Shown: in pieces, positions 1 through 8,430 of the stretch | Numbering within the stretch: the first letter of the stretch is position 1 | How the letters are laid out: each line of letters begins with the position of its first letter | Source: a bacterium | Lineage (GTDB): Bacteria > JACRDZ01 > JAQUKH01 | Assembly (NCBI GenBank): GCA_028719205.1 | Contig: JAQUKH010000003.1 | Coordinates: 39,603 to 103,602, forward strand | DNA length: 64,000 nt | Direction of reading: 5' to 3' | The notes under the pieces: model-generated | The model's database searches: none | What the model saw: only the letters and a program-made list of their open reading frames with translations | What the model was told of the DNA's origin: nothing | Made by a program: the position numbers and the translations under genes

Positions 1-225
1 ACAACTGCTTATTTAACAATGACTTTTGCTAATCCTTTTGAAGTTAATTTATCATCCATATGGTTAAAAATGCAGAGGGTCGGGCCTAATGAGAATAGTT
101 TTGAAATGAATGGAGTGCCGCAAGAGCATCCACAAGTTCCAGAACCGGGTACAATGTTTTTATTGGGGAGTTTAGCTACAGGCTTATTTGGTTTCGCGGG
201 ATTACGCAAGAGATTTACAAGGTAA
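1..225 (+). CDS. PEP-CTERM protein, 5' end outside the window
   Basis: The reading frame is open from base 1, so the start lies upstream and only the last 74 residues are seen; the ATG at 19 is probably internal. The visible part ends in a PEP-CTERM sorting signal: the VPEP motif, a hydrophobic stretch (FLLGSLATGLFGFAGL) and the basic tail RKRF. In this family the tail directs exported proteins to an exosortase, which cleaves or anchors them at the cell envelope, usually with exopolysaccharide production. The tail is almost identical to that of the next gene, so the two are likely paralogues by tail, though the visible bodies do not match. No exosortase gene is in the window. The mature function cannot be told. 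Confidence 0.8.
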   Translation, partial: TTAYLTMTFANPFEVNLSSIWLKMQRVGPNENSFEMNGVPQEHPQVPEPGTMFLLGSLATGLFGFAGLRKRFTR

Positions 226-274
226 GACAATTATCTGACAATATTGTGATTGTTACTTTCAAGGGGGATGGAAA

Positions 275-1114
275 ATGAAAAAATTATTGTTTTTGGTTAT
301 TATAATGATGTTGAGTATTTATTCAGGGGCTTACGCGTCTCGGCTTTCAGTATTTGATTCAAGTTGGACACAATTTGCTGATGATGATGGATACCGGGGA
401 TGTACTGAAGGTTATGTTAATCCCGGGTATGGTGGACAGTTGTTTGATGCTGAATATCTTTTTTATAAACTTCAGGGCAGTATCCTTTCAATCGGATTAC
501 AAACAGGTTTTAATTTAAATACCGGAAAAGTTACTTATGATAATGTTAATTATTATGCGGGTGATTTAGCACTGTCTTTTGACGGGAACTCCTCAACTTA
601 TGAATATGCGGCGGATTTTGGACTTTATACCAAAGATTATGTAACACCTGCTCCCGTTGGCGGTAATAAGGCTTCAGGGATCGATACGGCTGGAATATAT
701 AGAGTTAATAATCCTGGGACAACCGGATGGAACAAAGATGTTTATTTTACAGCCAGCAATCCATTTGCGATGAAATCTGGAAATCTTCTTACCGCGTTTG
801 ATAGTTCAACAAATTTAACCGGCAGTGACAGCACGACAGTTTATCATACTCATGTAGGTTCATATACGTATTATTATGGCGGATATAGTTATTATAGAAT
901 AGTCAGCTTCCCTGTTACTCTTATATCTGAAATATCGGACAAGACAATTAATCTTGCCGCTCATTGGACCATGTCCTGTGGTAATGATGTTTTAAACGGC
1001 TCAGCGATAATTCAACGTCCTGTTGTGCCGGAACCCGATACGATGTTTTTACTTGGCAGTTTAGCGACCGGATTGTTTGGTTTGGCTGGATTACGCAAGA
1101 GATTTACAAAATAA
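275..1114 (+). CDS. exported PEP-CTERM domain protein
   Basis: A 279-residue exported protein. It has a signal peptide at residues 1-21 (hydrophobic core LLFLVIIMML, cleavage likely after AYA). The body is rich in Gly, Ser, Tyr and Asn, with Tyr-rich runs near residue 195. A C-terminal PEP-CTERM signal follows: VPEP at about 252, a hydrophobic segment, then RKRF. The body resembles the beta-rich surface proteins common among PEP-CTERM cargo but matches no enzyme family that I recognise. A purine-rich ribosome site (AAGGGGGATGG) precedes the ATG, and a strong terminator follows the stop. Likely role: envelope or extracellular matrix protein processed by an exosortase. Confidence 0.85.
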   Translation: MKKLLFLVIIMMLSIYSGAYASRLSVFDSSWTQFADDDGYRGCTEGYVNPGYGGQLFDAEYLFYKLQGSILSIGLQTGFNLNTGKVTYDNVNYYAGDLALSFDGNSSTYEYAADFGLYTKDYVTPAPVGGNKASGIDTAGIYRVNNPGTTGWNKDVYFTASNPFAMKSGNLLTAFDSSTNLTGSDSTTVYHTHVGSYTYYYGGYSYYRIVSFPVTLISEISDKTINLAAHWTMSCGNDVLNGSAIIQRPVVPEPDTMFLLGSLATGLFGLAGLRKRFTK

Positions 1115-1145
1115 TAAAGAAGGAAAACATATATATACCAATATA

Positions 1146-1180
1146 AGAGAGGACATTGTAAAAGATGTCCTCTCTTTTCT
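1146..1180 (+). terminator. rho-independent terminator
   Basis: A perfect 10-bp stem (AGAGAGGACA at 1146-1155 with TGTCCTCTCT at 1166-1175) encloses a 10-nt loop and runs into TTTCT. It follows the PEP-CTERM gene. On the minus strand the stem is followed by a less T-rich run, so it may also help end the TPR gene, whose stop is at 1200. Confidence 0.85.
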
Positions 1181-1199
1181 ATTTGTTAATAAGAAAACC

Positions 1200-3269
1200 C
1201 TATTTAATTGAATTCAGTAATTTTCTTGCAGGTTCAGCATCAGGAAAGTTTGGAGATATGTCTAACGCGGCCTTTAATTCTTTTTGAGCTTCAGCAGTTT
1301 TCCCTAATTTAGAATACGTCATTCCCAAATGGTAACGAATACTTGGATTCTTAGGCATTTGTTCTACCGACTTTTTAAAAACATTTAAAGCCTCTTCATA
1401 ATTGCCTTTTTGAAAATAAACAAAACCCAAAGTATCAAGAATTGCGCCTTGTTTTGGAGATATTATAATGGCTTTTAACGCGTATTCCAAGGCTTTATCA
1501 AGATTTTTATTTTCTTTAGCGTAAAGATAAGCCAGATTATTATATGGTACCGGAGAAGGTTGTTTTACTTTTTCTGTTAGCTTTATAGTCTCTTCGTATT
1601 CTTTAATCGCCAGATCGTTCTTGTTTTGTATCTCATAGATAGTGGCCAGCGCGAAATGAAATTGCGGGAATTTAGGCTCAACAGCAATTCCTTTGTTGAA
1701 ATAATTAACAGCATTTTCAACATCTTTTTTCCTCATATATAGATTAGCTATAGTCTGATAAGCCGGCAGATATTTTTCATTAATTTTTATAACTTCCTCG
1801 ATTTTTTTAATAGCCAGATCATATTTTTCCTGCATTTCATATATTGAAGCAAGATTCATTCTGGCTGAAATGCTTTTTGGATTAGTTTTAATGGCATTTT
1901 CTAAACTTGACGAGGCTTGCGGAAAATCTTTTTTATTAAGTGACGCAAGGCTGATCATTGTCTGGGCAACTAAATTATTTGGGTCAACCGCAATAGCTTT
2001 TCTAGCGATTCTAATAGATTCATCATTTAAGCCTTTTCTTAAATAGAGGGAAGAAAGCGTAAGTATTGAATAAATAGATTTAGGATTTTCCTCAACCTTT
2101 TTCTTAAATTCATCAAGAACAATATCCACATTCCCTTTTGCAAGATAAGCGTTTAAAAGCAGGTTTTGAGCCTGCACATCTTCGGGCTTTTTTTCCAATA
2201 TTTTATGTCCTTCCAAAAGCGCCTGATCATATAATTCCTTTTTTATGAATAACATTCCTATGCTATAGTGCGCCCCGGAATGGTCGGGATCGATTTTTAT
2301 AGCTTCCTTAAATTCGTTCATTGCCTGTTCTTCCTGTCCTGCTCCCTGCAGGGCAATTCCAAGTACATAATGAGCTTCAGCAGAAGGGGATATTTCAATT
2401 ATTTTCCATATATATTCAGTGGCTTCTTTATATTTCATTTGATAAATTAATCCCATTGCTATTGCTTGATATATAGCAGGATTATTTGGATAGATTCCTA
2501 ATAGTGCTTTTCCTTGAGCAATGGCCTGGTCATATTTGCCTGTTTTATTATAAATATCAGCTAACATCAGGTTTGCTGGTAAGTAACTGGGATTCTTTTT
2601 TAATGCGATTTTAAATTCAATCAGCGCATTGTCAATGTCTTTTTGCGCAAGGAATAATTCTCCTTTAACTGTATGGACGGCCGAGTTGTCAGGCGACATT
2701 TTTAAGGCTTTGTTAACTTCTTCTTTAGCTTTTTCAATATTATTTATCTGCTGGTACATCTCAGCCAGGATCAAATAAGGTGTTACGGAATCAGGGGCGA
2801 TAGTTTTAGCTTTTTCAAGTAATTTGATGGATTCGTCATATTTTTTCTGGACTATATAAATGTTGGCAATAAGGCTGAACGCAGGTATGTTTGCAGGTTC
2901 TATTTTTAATATTTCTTCACACGCTTTTATACTTTCATCAAAATTTCTTTCAAAAAAATATAAACCCGCTATTGCCAGCCTGGCATCTGTGAGTTTTGGA
3001 TTTAATTTAACTGTTTCCTTAAATTCTTCTATAGCAAGTTTGTTTTGTCCCAGATCTTTGTATGTTAGCCCTAAATAATAATGAGCGTCCGCGAAACCGG
3101 GATCTAATTTGATGGCTTTCTTAAAAGATTCGACAGCTTCAGGTGTTTTTCCGCTTTTAATATAAAGCATACCCTGATCAAGAGCATTTTCTTTTTTAGA
3201 TGATAACCCGCATCCTGAAACAAGAAAACACACAAATATAATTCCTGAAATAATCTTATTTTTCGGCAT
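1200..3269 (-). CDS. TPR-repeat lipoprotein
   Basis: A 689-residue protein with a lipoprotein signal peptide (lipobox VSGC, lipidated Cys at about residue 20). Some eighteen to nineteen tetratricopeptide repeats of 34 residues follow, recognisable by repeated A-x-x-x-Y/F-x-L-G-x-x-Y, F-K-x-A-I and P-x-x patterns (for example near residues 60-95, 300-335 and 610-680). TPR solenoids are protein-protein scaffolds. In PEP-CTERM organisms, long TPR lipoproteins (the PrsT-like family) often accompany exosortase and exopolysaccharide genes, which fits the two PEP-CTERM proteins next door, but that link is inference. The gene converges with the PEP-CTERM gene and stands alone. No catalytic domain is visible. 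Confidence 0.85.
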   Translation of the reverse strand: MPKNKIISGIIFVCFLVSGCGLSSKKENALDQGMLYIKSGKTPEAVESFKKAIKLDPGFADAHYYLGLTYKDLGQNKLAIEEFKETVKLNPKLTDARLAIAGLYFFERNFDESIKACEEILKIEPANIPAFSLIANIYIVQKKYDESIKLLEKAKTIAPDSVTPYLILAEMYQQINNIEKAKEEVNKALKMSPDNSAVHTVKGELFLAQKDIDNALIEFKIALKKNPSYLPANLMLADIYNKTGKYDQAIAQGKALLGIYPNNPAIYQAIAMGLIYQMKYKEATEYIWKIIEISPSAEAHYVLGIALQGAGQEEQAMNEFKEAIKIDPDHSGAHYSIGMLFIKKELYDQALLEGHKILEKKPEDVQAQNLLLNAYLAKGNVDIVLDEFKKKVEENPKSIYSILTLSSLYLRKGLNDESIRIARKAIAVDPNNLVAQTMISLASLNKKDFPQASSSLENAIKTNPKSISARMNLASIYEMQEKYDLAIKKIEEVIKINEKYLPAYQTIANLYMRKKDVENAVNYFNKGIAVEPKFPQFHFALATIYEIQNKNDLAIKEYEETIKLTEKVKQPSPVPYNNLAYLYAKENKNLDKALEYALKAIIISPKQGAILDTLGFVYFQKGNYEEALNVFKKSVEQMPKNPSIRYHLGMTYSKLGKTAEAQKELKAALDISPNFPDAEPARKLLNSIK

Positions 3270-3661
3270 AATTTTAATTAATAATATCAGTTTTTATTTT
3301 AAAAGTAAAGAATATTTTTGTTTGTACCGAAATAATGCGTTATAGATGAGGTTGTTGTGTTTTTGTTTATTTTATTTAATAAGTTATTGACTTAATATTT
3401 TATTTAATTTATAATATACATATTCATATTTTTAATGAAGAAATATGTTTATATATAGATGGTTAGTAGGTACATTCGATTAAAAAATTTATCATATATT
3501 TGATATTTTCTTTCTATAAAAATATGATAAATGTTAAATTCAGTAATCGGTTTTTATATACTTGGTCTTTATTTGTTTAAGTTTGTTCTTATCGAATTTC
3601 CTGTCTAATCATCATTTCATAACTTCATAATCATCAAATATTTACTGTCATTTTCATATTT
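3270..3661. other. 392-bp AT-rich divergent intergenic region
   Basis: No gene is seen. The region separates the TPR lipoprotein gene from rny. It holds a consensus plus-strand promoter (listed separately), which leaves a leader of roughly 260 nt before rny, and an 11-bp perfect inverted repeat within that leader (ATTTATCATAT at 3487-3497 and ATATGATAAAT at 3522-3532). A long leader before rny could be a site of autoregulation by RNase Y, but no known riboswitch is recognisable. Confidence 0.6.
3387..3415 (+). promoter_or_regulatory. sigma70-type promoter for the rny operon
   Basis: TTGACT (3387-3392), a 17-bp spacer and TATAAT (3410-3415). Transcription would start near 3422, about 260 nt before the rny start codon. 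Confidence 0.7.
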
Positions 3662-3682
3662 TTGAAAGGAGTAATTTTAGTC

Positions 3683-5236
3683 ATGGATAAAATAATTTAT
3701 TTAATATTAGGCGGTGGGATCGGTGTTTTAATAGGTTACTATTTAAGAAAGATGGCTGCGGAGAATAAGGTGGTTTCGGCTGAAAGCAGGGCTAAAAAAA
3801 TTGTTGAAGAAGCTGAGAAAGAAGCAGTAAATAAGAAAAAAGAGATCTTATTAGAGACTAAAGATACTTTAATTAAAGAAAAAATAGAACTTGAAAAAGA
3901 ATTTAAGGGCAGGCGTACGGAATTAGTCGTATTTGAAAAACGGTTAAGACAAAAGGAAGAAAGTTTAGACCGGAAGACTGATGCTATAGAAAAAAAAGAA
4001 GAAGATATTAATCAAAAACTGAAGGATATTACTAAAAGATTAGAAAATCTTGATCAGAAAGACAAAGAAATTAAAGTATTGATAGAAGAGGAAAGAAAAA
4101 AATTGGAAATGATTTCCGGCTTAACAGTCGAGGATGCTAAAAAGATGCTTTTATTGGAATTAAAAGATGAGGTTACGCATGAATCCGGCCTTATGATAAA
4201 ACAGATCCAGGATGAGGCAAAAGAGACAGCTGAAAAGAAGGCGCGTGATATTGTAACATTGGCCATTCAGAGATGCGCGGTTGACCAGGTAGTTGATTCT
4301 ACAGTTTCTGTTATTTCACTTCCAAATGAGGAGATGAAGGGAAGGATTATCGGACGTGAAGGAAGAAATATAAGGGCCCTGGAGAACGCCACCGGTATTA
4401 ACTTAATTGTTGATGATACACCTGAGGCGGTAATTTTATCAGGATTTGACAGCGTCCGCAGGGAAATCGCAAGGATTACATTGGAAAAATTAATTTCTGA
4501 CGGAAGAATACATCCGGCAAGAATAGAAGAATTAGTTGAAAAGGTTAAAAAAGAGGTTGAGGCTACAATTTATGAAGAAGGTGAAAATGCTGTTTTTGAA
4601 GCAGGCATACGCGGTATACATCCTGAGGAAATAAAGCTTTTGGGCCGTTTGAAATATCGTACAAGTTATGGGCAGAATGTGCTTCAGCATTCAAAAGAAG
4701 TGGCGCATTTAGCCGGAGTATTGGCTTCTGAATTAAAGGTAGATGTCACGATAGCAAAACGCGCGGGGTTGCTCCACGATATAGGAAAAGCAGTTGACCA
4801 TGACCAGGAAGGCACTCACCCTCAGCTTGGCGCGGATCTTGCTAAAAAATATAATGAGGCGCCTGTTATTGTTAACGCGATAGCTTCACACCATGATGAT
4901 ATACCTCCGCAAAATATTGAAGCGGTACTTGTTCAGGTGGCAGATTCTATTTCAGGTTCAAGGCCGGGGGCAAGAAGAGAGACTCTTGAAAATTATGTTA
5001 AGAGATTAGAAAAACTGGAAAAAATTGCTGATACATTTGCAGGTGTGGAAAAAGCATTTGCTATTCAGGCCGGCAGGGAAGTAAGGGTAATAGTAAAAAG
5101 CGATATAGTTAATGACACGGATGCCGCGATTTTAGCAAGAGACCTTGCTAAAAAAGTCGAAGCTGAATTGGAATATCCCGGACAGATAAAAATAACGGTT
5201 ATAAGGGAAACCAGAGTTGTTGATTACGCTAAATAG
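3683..5236 (+). CDS. rny: ribonuclease Y
   Basis: Membrane-anchored endoribonuclease that starts mRNA decay; 517 residues, the usual length. An N-terminal membrane helix (about 3-22, [18 protein letters not shown]) is followed by a long charged coiled coil (about 28-180). Next come a KH RNA-binding domain with the GxxG loop GREG at about 222 and an HD hydrolase domain with the HD pair in LLHDIGKAV at about 364 and SHHDD further on. An upstream in-frame TTG at 3662 is possible, but AAAGGAG at 3665-3671 sits correctly for the ATG at 3683, so that start was chosen. It leads a block with ymdB and xseA. The rny-ymdB pairing is known from Firmicutes and other phyla. Confidence 0.96.
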   Translation: MDKIIYLILGGGIGVLIGYYLRKMAAENKVVSAESRAKKIVEEAEKEAVNKKKEILLETKDTLIKEKIELEKEFKGRRTELVVFEKRLRQKEESLDRKTDAIEKKEEDINQKLKDITKRLENLDQKDKEIKVLIEEERKKLEMISGLTVEDAKKMLLLELKDEVTHESGLMIKQIQDEAKETAEKKARDIVTLAIQRCAVDQVVDSTVSVISLPNEEMKGRIIGREGRNIRALENATGINLIVDDTPEAVILSGFDSVRREIARITLEKLISDGRIHPARIEELVEKVKKEVEATIYEEGENAVFEAGIRGIHPEEIKLLGRLKYRTSYGQNVLQHSKEVAHLAGVLASELKVDVTIAKRAGLLHDIGKAVDHDQEGTHPQLGADLAKKYNEAPVIVNAIASHHDDIPPQNIEAVLVQVADSISGSRPGARRETLENYVKRLEKLEKIADTFAGVEKAFAIQAGREVRVIVKSDIVNDTDAAILARDLAKKVEAELEYPGQIKITVIRETRVVDYAK

Positions 5237-5242
5237 AATTCT

Positions 5243-6034
5243 ATGAATATTCTAATAGTTGGCGATATTAACGGAAAAGCAGGCCGCAGGGCGGTTAAAG
5301 AATTATTACCTGTTGTTAAAAAAAAATTTGATATTGATTTTTGTGTGGCGAACGCGGAGAACGCGGCGGGCGGTTTTGGCTTGACATCTGAGATAGCTTC
5401 TAAACTTTTTTCCGATGGGGTTGATGTAATCACTATGGGCAATCATACCTGGGATAATAAAGAGTTAGAAGATATTATCGACTATGAGTCAAGGATCTTA
5501 AGGCCGTTGAATTATTCTCCCGGTAATCCCGGAAGCGGTTCGGTCATTATTGATATAAAAAACACGAAGATAGCGGTAATAAACCTTACGGGCAGGGTTT
5601 TTATGGGGAGTTATGATTGTCCCTTCAGGGCTATAGAAGCAGAATTGAAAAGGCTTAAAGAATGTAATCCGATGGTTATTGTTGATTTCCACGCGGAGGC
5701 TACTTCTGAAAAGATCGCGCTGGGATGGTTTTTAGATGGTAAAGTAAGCGCGATAATAGGTACACATACTCATGTCCAGACCGCCGATGAAACGATCTTA
5801 CCCTGTGGAACGGCATATATAACCGATGTTGGTATGACAGGCGCGCACGATTCTGTGATCGGAATAAAAAAAGAATTAGCCATAAAAAAGTTTCTTACCC
5901 AGATGCCTGTAAAATTTGAGGTTGCTTCTGATGATGTGAGGCTTAACGCTTTATTTGTGCAAGTAAATCCAACGGATAATAAAGCGGAAAAAATAGTCAG
6001 GATCCAGGAAAAGTTAACGCCTGTCACACAGTGA
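5243..6034 (+). CDS. ymdB: YmdB-family metallophosphoesterase
   Basis: Calcineurin-like phosphodiesterase of the YmdB family, 263 residues. Members hydrolyse cyclic nucleotide phosphodiesters such as 2',3'-cAMP and influence RNA turnover and cell-fate switching. The di-metal ligands are all visible: D8 and N10 of VGDINGKAGRR, the E in NAENAAGG (about 40), GNHTWD (about 65), FHAEATSEK (about 149) and GTHTHVQTADE (about 172). The gene starts 6 bp after rny and is surely co-transcribed. The conserved adjacency to RNase Y suggests that it acts on products or signals of RNA degradation. Confidence 0.93.
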   Translation: MNILIVGDINGKAGRRAVKELLPVVKKKFDIDFCVANAENAAGGFGLTSEIASKLFSDGVDVITMGNHTWDNKELEDIIDYESRILRPLNYSPGNPGSGSVIIDIKNTKIAVINLTGRVFMGSYDCPFRAIEAELKRLKECNPMVIVDFHAEATSEKIALGWFLDGKVSAIIGTHTHVQTADETILPCGTAYITDVGMTGAHDSVIGIKKELAIKKFLTQMPVKFEVASDDVRLNALFVQVNPTDNKAEKIVRIQEKLTPVTQ

Positions 6035-6052
6035 TCCGTTCCGGAAAAACTG

Positions 6053-7264
6053 ATGTTAAATAAAAAAATCCATGTCTATACGGTTAGCGAGATCAACCAG
6101 AGTATAAAACAAATTCTGGAAAGCAATTTCGGTAATATCTGGATAGAAGGTGAGATCTCTAACCTCAGGCAACCCACGTCAGGCCATATCTATTTTTCTC
6201 TCAAAGACAGCCAGAGCCAGATACGGGCAGTTGTATTCAGTTCGTTTTCCCAAAAAACAAGATTTAAGTTAGAAGATGGTATTCATATAATTGCTTCTTG
6301 TTCGCTTAGTTTGTATGAAAAAAGGGGTGAATATCAGGTAATTATTAATTATCTTGAGCCTAAGGGAATTGGCGCGCTGCAATTAGCCTTTGAACAATTG
6401 AAGAAAAAACTTTTTCAGGAGGGGTTATTTGATCCCTCTCATAAAAAACTTATACCCGTTTTTCCTAAAAAGATCGCTATTGTAACTTCACCGACAGGAG
6501 CGGCTGTCAGAGATTTGATAAATGTTATCAGCCGGAGAGCCCCATGGGTTAAGCTTGTTGTTTATGGTGTTAAAGTCCAGGGAGAGGGCGCGAGGGAAGA
6601 GATAGCGGAGGCTATTTTTAGAGCGAATCAGGATAAAGAGGTGGATCTTTTAATAGTTGGCCGCGGAGGTGGTTCGATCGAAGATCTTTGGCCTTTTAAT
6701 GAAGAGATAGTGGCAAGAAGTATATATAATTCGGATGTACCGGTTATTTCCGCTGTAGGGCATGAGATCGATTTTTGCATCTCGGATTTTACGGCTGACC
6801 TGCGCGCCCCGACTCCTTCCGCCGCGGGTGAGCTGGCGGTACCCGACAGGAAAGAGTTATTAAGGAAAATAGACGATCTGAATATCCGGATAAGACAAAG
6901 GTTGAATAATTTTATTGATAACAAAAGATTGAGGCTGGATAATTTAATTAATTCGCCGTCTTTTTCAATGCCGATAGAAAAGGTTAATGATTGCCGTCTG
7001 GAAATTGATGATTATTTGGATTCTCTGCAGAGAAATTACCTGCGTAATCTTGAGTTGAAAAAGAGGATGTTTCACGATATAATGAAAAAGTTGAATATTT
7101 TAAATCCTTTGAATGTTCTTGCCAGGGGTTATTCCCTAAGTTATCTTATGCCGGAAGGGAATTTATTGAAGGATACGTGTCAAATTAAAGTTGGAGATAA
7201 GATTAAGGTTAGATTATGCAAGGGTGAGATGCTGTGTCTTGTAGAAAAAACAAACCTCCTCTAG
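6053..7264 (+). CDS. xseA: exodeoxyribonuclease VII large subunit
   Basis: Catalytic subunit of exonuclease VII, which degrades single-stranded DNA from both ends; 403 residues. An N-terminal OB-fold (about 5-100, YTVSEINQSIKQ) is followed by the nuclease domain with SPTGAAVRD (about 147), GRGGGSIEDLWPFNEE (about 203) and VGHEIDF...D..ADLRAPTPSAA (about 236-265). A coiled-coil and C-terminal tail region ends in LARGYS, a family hallmark. It lies 18 bp after ymdB. The small subunit gene follows after a 53-bp gap that contains a small palindrome. Confidence 0.96.
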   Translation: MLNKKIHVYTVSEINQSIKQILESNFGNIWIEGEISNLRQPTSGHIYFSLKDSQSQIRAVVFSSFSQKTRFKLEDGIHIIASCSLSLYEKRGEYQVIINYLEPKGIGALQLAFEQLKKKLFQEGLFDPSHKKLIPVFPKKIAIVTSPTGAAVRDLINVISRRAPWVKLVVYGVKVQGEGAREEIAEAIFRANQDKEVDLLIVGRGGGSIEDLWPFNEEIVARSIYNSDVPVISAVGHEIDFCISDFTADLRAPTPSAAGELAVPDRKELLRKIDDLNIRIRQRLNNFIDNKRLRLDNLINSPSFSMPIEKVNDCRLEIDDYLDSLQRNYLRNLELKKRMFHDIMKKLNILNPLNVLARGYSLSYLMPEGNLLKDTCQIKVGDKIKVRLCKGEMLCLVEKTNLL

Positions 7265-7267
7265 TCC

Positions 7268-7284
7268 CCTCCTTTGTAAGGAGG
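7268..7284. repeat. small palindrome between xseA and xseB
   Basis: CCTCCTT, a 3-nt loop and AAGGAGG, embedded in a CCCCTCC...GGAGGAGATAAAGGGGTGG context. It resembles the second half of the element at 11047-11137 (CCCCTC...GAGGGGATCAAGGGGAG), so the two are probably copies of one dispersed repeat family. Confidence 0.6.
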
Positions 7285-7317
7285 AGATAAAGGGGTGGTT
7301 ATGAAAGGAAGGTCGCG

Positions 7318-7560
7318 GTGAAAATTAAATTTGAAGATGCGATGAAGAAATTGGAAAATATAATTAAAAAATTTGAAACAGAAGAAGTTGACCTTGATGA
7401 TTCGGTAAAATTGTTTGAAGAGGGGATGAAGTTGTCGGTTGAATGTTCGAAAAAACTTGATGAAATTGAAAAGAAAATAGAATTTATTACCAAAAATAAA
7501 AATGGCGAATCTGTAATAAAGTCTTGTAGCCCGGACGGAATCGAGGATAAAGATGATTAA
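7318..7560 (+). CDS. xseB: exodeoxyribonuclease VII small subunit
   Basis: Small helical subunit of exonuclease VII, 80 residues, the typical size. The family pattern FEDAMKKLENIIKKFE, then DLDDSVKLFEEGMKL, then a lysine-rich helix is clear. It starts with GTG, supported by GAAAGGA about 8 bp upstream. The last eight bases overlap the start of the prenyl synthase gene, as is common in xseB-ispA operons. The subunit binds the C-terminal coiled coil of XseA. Confidence 0.94.
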   Translation: MKIKFEDAMKKLENIIKKFETEEVDLDDSVKLFEEGMKLSVECSKKLDEIEKKIEFITKNKNGESVIKSCSPDGIEDKDD

Positions 7561-8422
7561 AAATAATATTACTAGTTATTTGGAAGCGAAAAGAAGATTA
7601 GTGGATAAGGCTTTAAAAAAAAATCTTCCTAAACTCAGCGAATATCCTCCAATTATTCATGAAGCTATGCATTATAGCGTGTTTTCAGGCGGGAAAAGGA
7701 TTAGGCCGGTTCTTTCTATGGCGGTTTATGAATTATTTGATCCTGATCCGAAAAAGATACTTAATTTTGCAAGCGCGATAGAATTTATTCATACATATTC
7801 TCTGATCCATGACGATCTGCCGTGTATGGATAATGATGATTACCGCCGCGGTAAATTATCATGCCACAAGAAATTTGGAGAAGACATTGCCCTTTTGGCG
7901 GGTGACGCGCTTTTAACTTTGGCTTTTGAGGTATTGAGTTGTACTGATAAAAAAAATTTCTCATCAGAAAAGGTGTTAGAAGTAATAACTGAAGTTTCCA
8001 GGGCTGTTGGAACAAAAGGAATGATAGGCGGGCAGGTAGTTGATTGCCGGACGAAAATGAAAGGGATAGATGTTCCTCTGCTGCAATACATTCATATTCA
8101 TAAAACAGGCGAGTTTTTTCTCGCGGCTGTTAAAGCAGGAGCTATTTTGGGAGGAGCAAATAAGGATGAATATTTATGTCTTTCCCGTTTTGGAGAGAAT
8201 ATTGGTTTGGCGTTTCAGATCGTAGATGATATACTTGACAAAGATACCGATAATATCCTGGAAAAAAGCAAAATTACTTATCCTGCTGTTTTTGGTGAAT
8301 CGGGATCCCGAAAAAGGGCTAGAGATCTTATTGATACGGCTAAAAAACAGCTTGAAATTTTTGAGGAAAAAGGCGAAATCCTGCAAAATATAGCGGAATA
8401 TATTATTCAAAAGGTTAAATAA
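7553..8422 (+). CDS. ispA: polyprenyl diphosphate synthase (farnesyl/geranylgeranyl type)
   Basis: Trans-prenyl chain synthase, 289 residues, condensing IPP with allylic diphosphates. The substrate-binding pattern GGKRIRP is at about 43-49. The first aspartate-rich motif DDLPCMDND (about 85-93) has two extra residues between the Asp pairs, the usual bacterial FPP/GGPP synthase form. The second motif DDILDKDTD is at about 224. Product length cannot be fixed from sequence, though IspA-like farnesyl synthesis is likely from the family and from dxs next door. It overlaps xseB by 8 bp and is followed by dxs after 8 bp. Confidence 0.93.
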   Translation: MIKNNITSYLEAKRRLVDKALKKNLPKLSEYPPIIHEAMHYSVFSGGKRIRPVLSMAVYELFDPDPKKILNFASAIEFIHTYSLIHDDLPCMDNDDYRRGKLSCHKKFGEDIALLAGDALLTLAFEVLSCTDKKNFSSEKVLEVITEVSRAVGTKGMIGGQVVDCRTKMKGIDVPLLQYIHIHKTGEFFLAAVKAGAILGGANKDEYLCLSRFGENIGLAFQIVDDILDKDTDNILEKSKITYPAVFGESGSRKRARDLIDTAKKQLEIFEEKGEILQNIAEYIIQKVK

Positions 8423-8430
8423 AAGATAAT

